Below, one piece after another: positions 14,198-21,953 of a stretch of 33,219 nucleotides of DNA. The DNA is from a virus. How positions within the stretch are numbered: position 1 is the first letter of the stretch; the number at the start of each line of letters is the position of its first letter. The DNA is taken from positions 1 to 33,219 of IMG/VR virus record IMGVR_UViG_3300042458_003482; one strand, given 5' to 3'. The notes beneath the pieces were generated by a model, which did no database searches, was not told the origin of the DNA, and was given only the letters and a program-made list of their open reading frames with translations. The position numbers and the translations under genes are program-made.

Positions 14198-15270
14198 TTA
14201 GTGGCCTTTTCTGTGTCGAGTTGGTACCAGCCGTCGTCCCAAAGGGTCAACAACCGCTTGAAATATCGCTCGTATTGCACGCCGACCGCTTCGAGTGAAT
14301 ATTTCTCAATCGCTTGCTTTCGGATAGCTGCGCGGTCTAAAGACTTGACGTCCTCTGCCGCTTGCACGAACTCTGCCAGCGTGTGGCATCTGTAGCCAGT
14401 CACACCGTCGATGTTTGTCTCTGTAAAAGCGCCCCAGTCGGTGGTGATTGTTGGAGTGCCGCAGGTCTGAGCTTCGACCACGATATTGCCGAATGGCTCG
14501 ATGTAGGTAGTCGGCGCAAAAAGTGCAACAGCGCCGCCCATCAACTCTGCCCGCTGTTCTGGGCCTACGTTGCCAACAAACTCGCCGTACCCGCCATTTG
14601 GAGTGCCAGGACCTGCGATTATGAGCCTCTTGCCGAGGCGCTCGCAGACCTCTTGCGCGATGTTGTAGCCTTTTCGCTCAATAAGTCTGCCGATAAAAAA
14701 GTAGTAGTCTCCGTCGCCTTTGCCCTCGGGAAACATTTCAGGCTCGAGATACCCAGGGATAACTGCGTCAAAAAAACCGCCATCAACTGTGGTTGGGTTC
14801 TTATGTCCCGCATAGATGGAGTGCATCCAAGCATAAGACTCGAAGACCTTGAACTTGGCGAAGGTGCCACCATAGCCGATGCCGAACTCCACCGCAGTGT
14901 GTGCAGGAAAAGAGTCTGCGATTGGCTTGTGTGCGTAGCCGCCAATCAAACAAATGAAGTCTTTCGGCTCGATACGTTCGCGCATGCGGTTGATGACCGT
15001 CGCGTTAAAGATTTGCCAGTGCGGCAAGCTCGTATCGAAAGAGGCTGTCGTGTAGTGGGCGTCGCCGACTGCTGCAGCTCTTTGCTGTTCGCTTATGCAA
15101 ACCACGTGCTCTGTCACTGGTGCTTCGTTCTGCTCGCCTGCGTAGAGAACGACCTCATGCCCGAGGTCTGTCATCATGATACAGAAACGACGCACTTTCT
15201 CTGTGAAAGCGCAAGTTGCGAAGTCTTTAGTGACTTGTGTGTGTGGCAGTGCTACAACATGAAATCTCAT
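14194..15270 (-). CDS. Family 4 (GT-B) glycosyltransferase
   Basis: The start chosen at 15270 has a ribosome site (GGGGGA, three-base spacer); seven extra codons upstream lack one. The 358-residue product has a GT-B fold. Its C-terminal domain carries FIGRLIERKGYN (Arg195 and Lys200 in the donor phosphate site) and the EX7E pair Glu258 and Glu266 in YIEPFGNIVVEAQTCGTPT. Family 4 enzymes transfer sugars with retained configuration. Its place between the adhesin genes and the portal suggests that it modifies virion proteins, as does the family 2-like enzyme downstream. An origin from a host cell-wall gene is possible. Confidence 0.88.
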   Translation of the reverse strand: MRFHVVALPHTQVTKDFATCAFTEKVRRFCIMMTDLGHEVVLYAGEQNEAPVTEHVVCISEQQRAAAVGDAHYTTASFDTSLPHWQIFNATVINRMRERIEPKDFICLIGGYAHKPIADSFPAHTAVEFGIGYGGTFAKFKVFESYAWMHSIYAGHKNPTTVDGGFFDAVIPGYLEPEMFPEGKGDGDYYFFIGRLIERKGYNIAQEVCERLGKRLIIAGPGTPNGGYGEFVGNVGPEQRAELMGGAVALFAPTTYIEPFGNIVVEAQTCGTPTITTDWGAFTETNIDGVTGYRCHTLAEFVQAAEDVKSLDRAAIRKQAIEKYSLEAVGVQYERYFKRLLTLWDDGWYQLDTEKATK

Positions 15271-15290
15271 TGGTCCCCCGACCTTTGACA

Positions 15291-15521
15291 TTAAAGCGCT
15301 GCGATTTCTTCTGCTGATAGGCCGAGTGCTGCAAGTTTTGCTTCAGCCGAAGCTTTTGCTGCGGCCTTTGCTGCAGCTGCAGCTTCTTCTTCTGCACGGC
15401 GTGCTTCAAAATCTGCTTGTGTCGCCAAATACTGGGCGAGTTCAGATTCTGTCATCGGGCGTTCGGTTGAGATGCCAGTAGTGCAATCAATCTCAACGAC
15501 TGTTGGTGTGTCTGTTGTCAT
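15291..15521 (-). CDS. Small alanine-rich coiled-coil protein, 76 aa
   Basis: The ATG has a GGAG ribosome site. The product has a short polar start (MTTDTPTVVEIDCTTGISTE), then a long helix rich in Ala, Glu and Lys (about residues 25-65). It ends in the motif KLAALGLSAEEIAAL, which I recall at the end of short tail-fibre-associated proteins in many phages. It may help fold or attach the preceding adhesins, but no activity is known. It ends just before the glycosyltransferase gene. Confidence 0.7.
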   Translation of the reverse strand: MTTDTPTVVEIDCTTGISTERPMTESELAQYLATQADFEARRAEEEAAAAAKAAAKASAEAKLAALGLSAEEIAAL

Positions 15522-15533
15522 TTTTTCTCCTTG

Positions 15534-16055
15534 TTATGAGTTTTTGATGCCGTAAAGAGTGATAGTCGAAAGAGCATTGAGAGAGCCAGTCGTGTACGTG
15601 ATGGCGTTTATTGCTGCAGTAGAGTTCCAAGTCCCAGCGCTGAAGTTGTTGGCTCCAGCGGTGGCTGCGTTCTCTGACGCTACGTACGCAAAAGTTGACT
15701 TGCGGGCGGTCGTTGAGGAGTAATTTGGTATGTAGATTTCGTAATTGCTGTAGCTGTTGGCTGTAGAGCTGGCAGCTGGCGAGGCGCCTATGTAAATAAA
15801 CGCTAGGTAACCGCCACCAACAGATTGACCAGATTGTGAACTGACGCTTGTTCCAGTCGCGTAGTTGCGTCGCCAGTTGTAATTAGTCCCACCATCACCA
15901 TTGAATGTAAACCAGTCGTCTCCAAACGCACCAGCATCAGTCCTGCGTATTGAAACCTTCATGATGAGGTCTTTGTAGCCTTGAGGTATTGATGTCAAAG
16001 ACACAGAAGACGCGCCAGCTGTGTATGTTCCAATCTTAACGTATGTGTTTGGCAT
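15534..16055 (-). CDS. Adhesin-array beta protein 1 (173 aa)
   Basis: This is one unit of a domain repeated in this array. Hallmarks are an N-terminal strand pair ending SLTSIPQGYKDLIMKVSIRR, an FNGD motif near residue 52, glycine- and serine-rich strands, a YIPNYSS element, and the C-terminal ending STITLYGIKNS. The domain is predicted to be all-beta, probably a trimer-forming sandwich. It is likely a sugar- or receptor-binding head on a virion fibre, judged by position next to collagen-like fibres; no known family is assigned. The ATG overlaps the previous TAA (TAATG). Confidence 0.75.
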   Translation of the reverse strand: MPNTYVKIGTYTAGASSVSLTSIPQGYKDLIMKVSIRRTDAGAFGDDWFTFNGDGGTNYNWRRNYATGTSVSSQSGQSVGGGYLAFIYIGASPAASSTANSYSNYEIYIPNYSSTTARKSTFAYVASENAATAGANNFSAGTWNSTAAINAITYTTGSLNALSTITLYGIKNS

Positions 16056-16582
16056 TATGCCGCCTTTATTCCGTAGAGGGCTACCGTCGTGCCAACATCA
16101 AAAGAGTTGGCGTTTGTCACGCACGTGACCGACGTAATCGCAGCTGTATTGCGCCAAACCGAAACGACTGTTTGGACGTAATCCAAAACAATGCCCGAAG
16201 AATTACTTGCGACGGCCATGCCAATCACCGATTTAGCCATAGACGTGTTCGTATAGCTCATAATATAGAAAGTATTCGGGGCGAACAGAGAAGCAGCTTG
16301 TGACGAACCAAACAAGCCACCGACATCAGCCTGTGTTCTGTTTGTTGCTCTTGTTGACCGCGCAGCAGCACCACCATCGTCATCAAGAAAAGTATAGCCG
16401 TAGTTTGCGCCAGAATCACCATTGAAACGCAGATTAAACTGAGACGCAGCCCCAGTGTTGCGGCCAACGGCACGAATCTCAATATCGGTGTAGGTCTGAG
16501 GTATGCTGCTGAATGTAATGGTCGCAGCTGAACTTGCGAGTGTTTGCGACGCTATCAATTCGTATGTTGCACTAGCTGGCAT
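16055..16582 (-). CDS. Adhesin-array beta protein 2 (175 aa)
   Basis: This is another copy of the domain, with ITFSSIPQTYTDIEIRAVGR, FNGDSGANYGY and the ending VGTTVALYGIKAA. It differs from copy 1 mainly in loops (DDDGGAAARST, FGSSQAASLFAPN), as expected for variable binding sites on a conserved frame. The FNGDSGANY motif may bind a metal or form a sharp turn. It is translated from an ATG nine bases after the upstream gene ends. Confidence 0.75.
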   Translation of the reverse strand: MPASATYELIASQTLASSAATITFSSIPQTYTDIEIRAVGRNTGAASQFNLRFNGDSGANYGYTFLDDDGGAAARSTRATNRTQADVGGLFGSSQAASLFAPNTFYIMSYTNTSMAKSVIGMAVASNSSGIVLDYVQTVVSVWRNTAAITSVTCVTNANSFDVGTTVALYGIKAA

Positions 16583-16591
16583 TGTCCCGTC

Positions 16592-17869
16592 CTATGCTAT
16601 TCCGTACAACGCAAACGACGTTAGCGTTGAAAAGTTGACGTACGCGCCAATCTGGATTTGTGTGACTGGCGCCAACACTCCCTGCATGCCAGAGTTGTTT
16701 CCAATAACCCCGTAATTCTGCCCACCAGTTGCAGTTGCTGGGTCTGTCCAACCACCAACCGAACGAATGGTCTTGTTTTTGTTTGGGTTTGTGTACTCAA
16801 GGATATCAATGATGTAGGCACCGACAGTGAAAGCAGTTGACGAAGCGCCAGGCATGAACGGGTAACAACCGTTGGTGGCTGCTGCCACCACGAACCTCGC
16901 ATTCGCGCCGTCTCCTTCAATCCCATGCGTCGCATAAACGTTCCCAGTCTGATTGTTGTATGTAATCAGAATATTGTCGGTTGGATTGGACGAACTGCCA
17001 GACCTAGAAACGCCTCGAATCTGCAAATGTGTGTAGTTTTGCGGTATGTTCGTGAAGATGATGGTAGAGGCTGAACCAGTCCCGTTTAGTGTGGCGATGC
17101 TGGAGTACGCGTTGGCGCTGGTAACAGCGCTTGATGCCGCTGAAGCGCTTGTGCCTTTCGAGTTCACACTCGACACTTGATATGTGTACGAAGTGTCAAG
17201 CGTTGCTGGTGTAATGATAGGGCTGAGTGCGCCATAAGTTGTGGAGCCGCTGGGGTTTGAAGTGACCACGTAGCTGTCTGCTCCGTCATTTGCGGCTGGT
17301 GTGAAAGCGACGGAAGCAAAACCAGCCTGGTCAGTGACGGCACCGATTGTCGGCGCTAAAGGTGCGGCAACATCGAAATGGCTTGAAACGCCATAAAGAG
17401 TGAAAGTTGAGTGCTGCAAGAAGGTGCCACCGTTACCAGACAAAGTGAGTGAAGTAATCGGGCCAGTAAACGAAGTAGAAACGGACTGCAGGTTCATGTA
17501 GCCAGCGGTGCTATTCGCTTCAGAAGCGGAATCAATAATGAGTTGCTTGTAGTTGCCGCCCGTGTAATTCGGTATATAGACTTCGGTGACGCCGAAGGTG
17601 TTAGCGGTTTGTTCGCTGGGAGTGTAATAAAAAAACGAAGTGAAAGCGCCAGAACTCACAGAACCGTTGAAGACCATGTACGTGCCTGAGTTACTTACCG
17701 CCCCGTTCATGCCTATAATGCCGTAGGCGTTAGCGAGTGCGTTTGAGCCGCGCACAGACATAACCAGCTTTAAGTCGGTAAAGCCCTGCGGGATATTGTT
17801 GAATGCTATCGTAGCCGCGCCGCCAGCACCGACGGTCTGAGTGTAAATCGGTTGTACGAATACTGACAT
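16592..17869 (-). CDS. Adhesin-array protein 3: two beta domains flanking an FnIII domain (425 aa)
   Basis: The product contains two copies of the array domain: residues about 1-163 (IAFNNIPQGFTDLKLVMSVR to STFTLYGVSSH) and about 254-425 (IFTNIPQNYTHLQIRGVSRS to SFALYGIA). Between them residues about 168-251 form a fibronectin type III-like domain (APTIGAVTDQAGFASVAFTP through TYQVSSVNSKGTSA). FnIII domains in phages are common spacers or weak sugar binders. A fusion of two heads with a spacer is a useful hint that neighbouring single-domain proteins pair with each other. Confidence 0.78.
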   Translation of the reverse strand: MSVFVQPIYTQTVGAGGAATIAFNNIPQGFTDLKLVMSVRGSNALANAYGIIGMNGAVSNSGTYMVFNGSVSSGAFTSFFYYTPSEQTANTFGVTEVYIPNYTGGNYKQLIIDSASEANSTAGYMNLQSVSTSFTGPITSLTLSGNGGTFLQHSTFTLYGVSSHFDVAAPLAPTIGAVTDQAGFASVAFTPAANDGADSYVVTSNPSGSTTYGALSPIITPATLDTSYTYQVSSVNSKGTSASAASSAVTSANAYSSIATLNGTGSASTIIFTNIPQNYTHLQIRGVSRSGSSSNPTDNILITYNNQTGNVYATHGIEGDGANARFVVAAATNGCYPFMPGASSTAFTVGAYIIDILEYTNPNKNKTIRSVGGWTDPATATGGQNYGVIGNNSGMQGVLAPVTQIQIGAYVNFSTLTSFALYGIA

Positions 17870-17871
17870 CG

Positions 17872-18393
17872 CTATGCCCCCGTCACGTTAGAGACAGAGA
17901 CGCCATACAAATCCCAGCGAGAGTGTGTGTCCCATCCAGTTGTTATGCCCAGGTTTATTGTGTTGATGGCTTCTGGGGTTTTGAACCAAAGCCCAGACTG
18001 CACAATGGCCAACCCAGACCCGTTTGCGTCGTAGCTGCCTTGAATCTTTATTGTCTTGTTTTTTACTGTCGATGTGTAGTCCAATATATCTATAATCAAA
18101 CCCCCATACACATTGGCCGTTCCAGTTGCTGCAGGCACGGCTGGCAAAGCAATAAACGTGTTCGTGCCGCCGTACCCACTGCCGCCTGTTGCTCCGTTTC
18201 CAAAGATTGAATGTGAGTTGTAGTTAGAGGCCCCAGCATCTGAGTTGAATTGGATAGAAGCGATGGCCGTAGCTGCGGCTGCCGTGCTCCTCATAAATAA
18301 ACGCAATTGTAAATGTGTAAAGTTTTGCGAGATACCTGTGATATTGGTTGCAAAACTCGAAAGAGCTCCACTAGCGATTGGATACATGCTCAT
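17872..18393 (-). CDS. Adhesin-array beta protein 4 (173 aa)
   Basis: This is a copy of the array domain with a shorter N-terminal part: NITGISQNFTHLQLRLFMRS, FNSDAGASNYNSHSIFGNG, and the ending RWDLYGVSVSNVTGA. It is most like the second domain of the upstream two-domain protein in the HSIFG/HGIEG stretch and in DILDYT versus DILEYT. It probably arose from that domain by duplication. Its start overlaps the end of the preceding gene by four bases. Confidence 0.73.
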   Translation of the reverse strand: MSMYPIASGALSSFATNITGISQNFTHLQLRLFMRSTAAAATAIASIQFNSDAGASNYNSHSIFGNGATGGSGYGGTNTFIALPAVPAATGTANVYGGLIIDILDYTSTVKNKTIKIQGSYDANGSGLAIVQSGLWFKTPEAINTINLGITTGWDTHSRWDLYGVSVSNVTGA

Positions 18394-18971
18394 TGACCGA
18401 TGCTCCTAACGCCATAAAGCACGACAGTGGAACCGCCTACAAAAACGCCACCGCTTTCGTCTGAGATGCGTATTGAAGTGATGCCGCTAGTCGAGCGGTA
18501 CAAAAAGTTGGTGAAACGAGTCAGGCTGCCTTGCGTTCCGCTGTTTATATCAGAAGCAGAGCGCGACAAAACTGTCTTGAACACAGAAGTGTTTGCATAG
18601 TTCATAATGTGTGTTACCATGGCACCGAACCTATAAGGTGCAGCTCCAGCAGCTGGTTCTGCGCCTACTCTACCGAGTGTCGCTGATGTGTTCCTGCCAG
18701 TTGTGACTGCAGCGCCATCACCAGACAAGTTTGTGTCGCTATAAAGCGCAGAAACGTCATCATTTAATCGCAAGTACAAAAAACCCTGTAAGTTTGCTGA
18801 TGTGTTGCGGGTATTCCAAACTAGCATGAGGTCTCTATAGCCCTGCGGTATCGAAGTGAATGCGAGTTCATATCCAGTGCCGCCACCAGCTGGCGTTGTG
18901 TACTTTGCAATAGGCACAAGCGCGCCGTGCATCGTTCCAGCAGCGTTTGATGCGTATGGTTGTAATGCCAT
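18390..18971 (-). CDS. Adhesin-array beta protein 5 (193 aa)
   Basis: The start chosen is the ATG at 18971, overlapping the upstream TAA (TAATG). The product has a 20-residue lead (MALQPYASNAAGTMHGALVP) and then the array domain: FTSIPQGYRDLMLVWNTRN, LRLNDDVSALYSDTNLSGDG, and the ending GGSTVVLYGVRSIGQ. The typical FNGD is replaced by LNDD. The lead may link the head to the collagen-like fibre protein encoded just upstream. Confidence 0.75.
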   Translation of the reverse strand: MALQPYASNAAGTMHGALVPIAKYTTPAGGGTGYELAFTSIPQGYRDLMLVWNTRNTSANLQGFLYLRLNDDVSALYSDTNLSGDGAAVTTGRNTSATLGRVGAEPAAGAAPYRFGAMVTHIMNYANTSVFKTVLSRSASDINSGTQGSLTRFTNFLYRSTSGITSIRISDESGGVFVGGSTVVLYGVRSIGQ

Positions 18972-19525
18972 TAGGCTGTAATGTCCCCGAGCAAGACCCA
19001 ACTATCAGTCCCGCGCTTTAGGAGTGTCGCACCAGAGTATTGCGCTCTTAGTTTTAGACCTGGGTTTGACACGATTGTGACTCCACCAGTGGCAGCGACA
19101 GTCACTTGGCCTGCTCCAGTTTGTAGCAACGTGATTTGGGCACCGATTGCAAAAGCGGCAGAGCTGTTTAGGGGCACAGTCAATGTGATTGCGGAAGCGT
19201 TGTTGAGTTCAACTAGTTTGCCGTCGTCGCCAATAACAAGGGTGTAAGTCGTGCCTGTTTGCGCATTGATGACAGTGGCAGGCGCGGGGCCAGTTACTCC
19301 AGTCGCACCAGTCGGACCTGTCGGTCCAGACGGACCTGTCGGTCCAGTTGCGCCAGCAGAACCAGCAGTGTAAGCGTAGGCTAACGAGTTCCAAGCAGTA
19401 GAACCGTTGCCCATCTTCCACTTGTCGGTGTCTGTTTCGAGTCCGATTTCACCCTGCGCAAGAATGGGATTGTTAGCTGTCCAGTTGGCCGCGGTATCTC
19501 GGCGCTGTTGGAGTCTTGATGTCAT
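18971..19525 (-). CDS. Short fibre protein: Mtd-like N-terminus, collagen-like linker, beta head (184 aa)
   Basis: The N-terminal 50 residues (SRLQQRRDTAANWTANNPIL...KWKMGNGSTAWNSLAY) match the short virion-anchoring module known from the N-terminus of the major tropism determinant and many phage fibres. Residues about 54-80 are Gly-X-Y collagen-like repeats ([14 protein letters not shown]). The rest is a compact beta domain (YTLVIGDDGKLVELNNASAI...) of a type common at fibre ends. The layout anchor, stalk, head argues for a short trimeric side or tail fibre. It lies between the long collagen-like protein and the array domains. Confidence 0.8.
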   Translation of the reverse strand: MTSRLQQRRDTAANWTANNPILAQGEIGLETDTDKWKMGNGSTAWNSLAYAYTAGSAGATGPTGPSGPTGPTGATGVTGPAPATVINAQTGTTYTLVIGDDGKLVELNNASAITLTVPLNSSAAFAIGAQITLLQTGAGQVTVAATGGVTIVSNPGLKLRAQYSGATLLKRGTDSWVLLGDITA

Positions 19526-19546
19526 GTTGGCTGCTTTCTCTCTTGG

Positions 19547-21460
19547 CTAGAATGTCGTGACGGACGCGCCAGCGTCAATCGTGTAAGTCCATGAAGTGGT
19601 GCCCGATGTTTCTGCGTTGTAGATTGCGTCTCCCCAAAGGTTTGATGCACCGCCGTCGAGGTAGTCCACAACGGGGTTGTCGCCGCCTTGTGGTCCAGTC
19701 GCGCCTGTCGCGCCGACGGGTCCAGTTGAACCAGTTGCACCGACTGGGCCTGTTGCACCGCTTGCACCAATGGCGCCTTGTGGGCCTGTCGGTCCAGTTG
19801 CGCCTGTCGCGCCGTCTGTGCCGTTAGTGCCTGCGGGGCCTGTGGCGCCTGTTGCACCGACGGGGCCTGTAGCACCGACGGGGCCTGTAGCACCGACGTC
19901 ACCTGCGACACCTTGTGGACCAGTAGCGCCGACGGGGCCTGTGGCACCGATTGGGCCTGTGACTCCGACCAAACCTTGCTCGCCTTGAATGCCTTGTGGG
20001 CCTGTCGCACCAGTTGCACCTGCGGGGCCTGTTGGTCCTTCAGCACCTGTCGCACCGACTGGACCTGTTGGGCCAGTAGCACCGACCGCGCCTGCGGGGC
20101 CTGTAGCACCAGTTGCACCAGTCGCGCCATCAACTCCCGCAGGGCCTGTTGGACCTGTAGAACCGATTGGACCTGTCGCACCTGTTGGGCCTGGCACCGT
20201 CGAATCCGCACCTGTTGGGCCTGTAGCGCCGATTGGGCCTGTTGGACCAGTCGAGCCTGTTGGACCTTGTGAGCCTGTGGCGCCTGTTGGGCCTGTTGGG
20301 CCGACTGGTCCTTCGGGGGCTTGCAGTGAAGTGATGACAAACGAGTAGTGCTGTGAGCCCTCTGTGTAAAAGTTGATTGAACGTGCCGTGCCGTCGTCGT
20401 TGCGTGCGTAAAGCTCGACTATCATGCGGTCGGTTTCTGCTACTGCAGAGCTTGGCAGCACAATTTCGAGCTGTGTAAGCATCGGATTTGCGCCGTCGTA
20501 TGGAATTAGAGTTGCATCTGTGTCGCCGATAGTTGCAAGGACTGTGCCAGCGCTGTCTGCAAGTTTTAAGCGAGCGAACGCATAAACGTCAGAGCCGTTA
20601 GTGGGCTTGCTAAAGAAAAGATTAAAGCGCTGCACGCCAGCTGGAATCAGCGTGAAACCAAACTCCTCGCTGATGTACTGCTGCATAAGCTCTGTCGAGT
20701 TGCCAGCAACGGAGTTTGTGACAGTCGCCATCGCTGCGCCAGTTGGCTCTGTGCCAAGCTGCTTGTAACCAGTCAGCTCTGTGATGGACTCATTGAAATA
20801 GTAATAGCGGCCTGTGGTATAACCCTGTGGACCAGTCGCACCTGTCGCACCTGTGGCGCCTGTTGCACCAGTTGCGCCGACTGGGCCTGTTGGGCCTGTC
20901 GCGCCGATTGGGCCAGTCACACCTGTAGGGCCTGGAACAAACGAATCCGCACCTGTTGGGCCTGTAGCGCCGATTGGGCCTGTTGGACCAGTTGCACCCT
21001 CGATGCCTTGTGGACCTGTTGCACCAGTCGCGCCAACGGGACCTGTAGCGCCGATTGGGCCAGTCACACCGATTGGGCCAGTCACGCCGATTGGACCTGT
21101 AGGACCAACTTCGCCTTGTGGCCCAGTGGCACCGATTGGGCCAGTTACACCGACCTCGCCTTGAATGCCTTGAATGCCTTGTGGGCCTGTAGAGCCAGTC
21201 GGTCCCGTCGAGCCTGTTGGGCCTGTAGAGCCGATTGGGCCTGTGACACCTGTTGGACCGATAGCACCTGTCGCGCCTGTTGGGCCTGTTGACCCTGTTG
21301 GACCTGTCGCACCGACTGGACCTGTAACACCAGTTGCACCTTGCGGGCCTGTCGCACCTGTAGGGCCAGTTGGACCCGCAGGTCCTTGAGCACCAGGCGA
21401 CATGATTTCAACGGTGTTGACGTCCTTGATTACCGTGACTTCGTTGCAGTTATTAGACAC
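19547..21460 (-). CDS. Large collagen-like fibre protein (637 aa)
   Basis: Two long runs of Gly-X-Y repeats (residues about 23-213 and 384-593, mostly GPTG, GATG and GPIG) flank a beta-rich domain (214-383, beginning [20 protein letters not shown]). A short C-terminal domain (594-637) follows. The repeats should form triple helices about 50-60 nm long each (about 0.29 nm per residue), so this is a long trimeric fibre. The N-terminus has a cysteine and an acidic stretch ([18 protein letters not shown]) that may attach to the virion. Phage collagen-like proteins are usually tail or head fibres; here the association with glycosyltransferases suggests surface display. The Thr-rich repeats could be sugar acceptors (inference). 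Confidence 0.88.
   Translation of the reverse strand: MSNNCNEVTVIKDVNTVEIMSPGAQGPAGPTGPTGATGPQGATGVTGPVGATGPTGSTGPTGATGAIGPTGVTGPIGSTGPTGSTGPTGSTGPQGIQGIQGEVGVTGPIGATGPQGEVGPTGPIGVTGPIGVTGPIGATGPVGATGATGPQGIEGATGPTGPIGATGPTGADSFVPGPTGVTGPIGATGPTGPVGATGATGATGATGATGPQGYTTGRYYYFNESITELTGYKQLGTEPTGAAMATVTNSVAGNSTELMQQYISEEFGFTLIPAGVQRFNLFFSKPTNGSDVYAFARLKLADSAGTVLATIGDTDATLIPYDGANPMLTQLEIVLPSSAVAETDRMIVELYARNDDGTARSINFYTEGSQHYSFVITSLQAPEGPVGPTGPTGATGSQGPTGSTGPTGPIGATGPTGADSTVPGPTGATGPIGSTGPTGPAGVDGATGATGATGPAGAVGATGPTGPVGATGAEGPTGPAGATGATGPQGIQGEQGLVGVTGPIGATGPVGATGPQGVAGDVGATGPVGATGPVGATGATGPAGTNGTDGATGATGPTGPQGAIGASGATGPVGATGSTGPVGATGATGPQGGDNPVVDYLDGGASNLWGDAIYNAETSGTTSWTYTIDAGASVTTF
19682..20311 (-). 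repeat. Collagen-like coding repeats, tract 2
   Basis: This is a tandem nine-base-periodic coding repeat for Gly-X-Y triplets (GGX CCN ACN-type codons), read on the minus strand. Degenerate units such as GGCCCGACG/GGACCTGTT recur many times. Such tracts can change length by slippage or recombination, so length polymorphism among related phages is expected. They also create large overlapping frames on the other strand and in other frames, which are not genes. Confidence 0.9.
20822..21394 (-). repeat. Collagen-like coding repeats, tract 1
   Basis: This is the second Gly-X-Y repeat block of the long fibre gene, separated from the other by the 170-residue beta domain. Units similar to those of tract 2 recur, including [11 protein letters not shown] here and [11 protein letters not shown] there, which shows that the blocks share an origin. 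A duplicated collagen segment around an inserted domain is the simplest explanation. Confidence 0.88.
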
Positions 21461-21809
21461 GTGTTACCTCTGGGGCCACAGTTAGCTGCCCTTGAATCAA
21501 ACGGTCAACAAGACCACCAGACGAAGTCAGCTCGACGTCATAAACGTAATAACCCTCGTCAAGTGCGCGAGTTTGTGCCGCGCTGATTGTGATAACAACT
21601 GTGCCAGTCAACGGTGTAATAACGATGCCATTCGCGGGGCTTGTCAGTGTCAATTCTGCCTCTGCAGAACTGTACTGCTGGCGCACCTGCATTGCGGCGG
21701 TGTAGCCAGTCAAGTTGATGGCTGTGCCACTAGAGTCCTTGTATAACACTGTGACCGACCAGGTTGCTCCCTGGTCAATAGTCGCGTTGTAAATGCCAGC
21801 TGTCATCAA
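21453..21809 (-). CDS. Fibre/baseplate N-terminal-type protein, 118 aa
   Basis: The product is a compact beta protein ([49 protein letters not shown]). It resembles the short N-terminal module of phage baseplate upper proteins and fibre adaptors. These bind the virion end of a fibre. It is translated just upstream of the large collagen-like gene, with eight bases of overlap, so an adaptor role for that fibre is plausible. The exact family is not certain. Confidence 0.68.
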   Translation of the reverse strand: MMTAGIYNATIDQGATWSVTVLYKDSSGTAINLTGYTAAMQVRQQYSSAEAELTLTSPANGIVITPLTGTVVITISAAQTRALDEGYYVYDVELTSSGGLVDRLIQGQLTVAPEVTRV

Positions 21810-21946
21810 TTAGCCTTTTCTGTAGCCCAAACGAGGAAGGAACCGAGAGCGATGAGAGCAATCGGCGGTGAGAACAAAGCCAAACCAACCGTCACCAAAG
21901 CGACGCCAAGCACTTCAATCGCAAGTCCAGCATCAAAACGCTTCAT
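21806..21946 (-). CDS. Small membrane protein, 46 aa
   Basis: The ATG at 21946 has a GGAG ribosome site with a four-base spacer; the frame extends upstream but lacks another site. The product has two hydrophobic stretches (ALVTVGLALF and IALIALGSFLVW) separated by SPP, so a helical hairpin in the membrane is likely. The stop overlaps the next gene (ATGA). It lies between the terminase and the fibre adaptor genes. No family is recognised. Confidence 0.6.
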   Translation of the reverse strand: MKRFDAGLAIEVLGVALVTVGLALFSPPIALIALGSFLVWATEKAN

Positions 21947-21953
21947 TTTTCTC

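Noticed and set aside
14362-15288. A 308-aa plus-strand frame
   Set aside because: It is antisense to the family 4 glycosyltransferase, whose motifs are intact on the minus strand.
19522-20340. A 272-aa glutamine/alanine-rich frame on the minus strand and long proline-rich frames on the plus strand
   Set aside because: They are out-of-frame or antisense readings of the collagen-like coding repeats, where any frame stays open; composition is extreme and no ribosome sites fit.
19682-21394. Possible CRISPR array or satellite DNA
   Set aside because: The repeats are degenerate, have nine-base periodicity and keep one reading frame as Gly-X-Y; there are no spacers of constant length.
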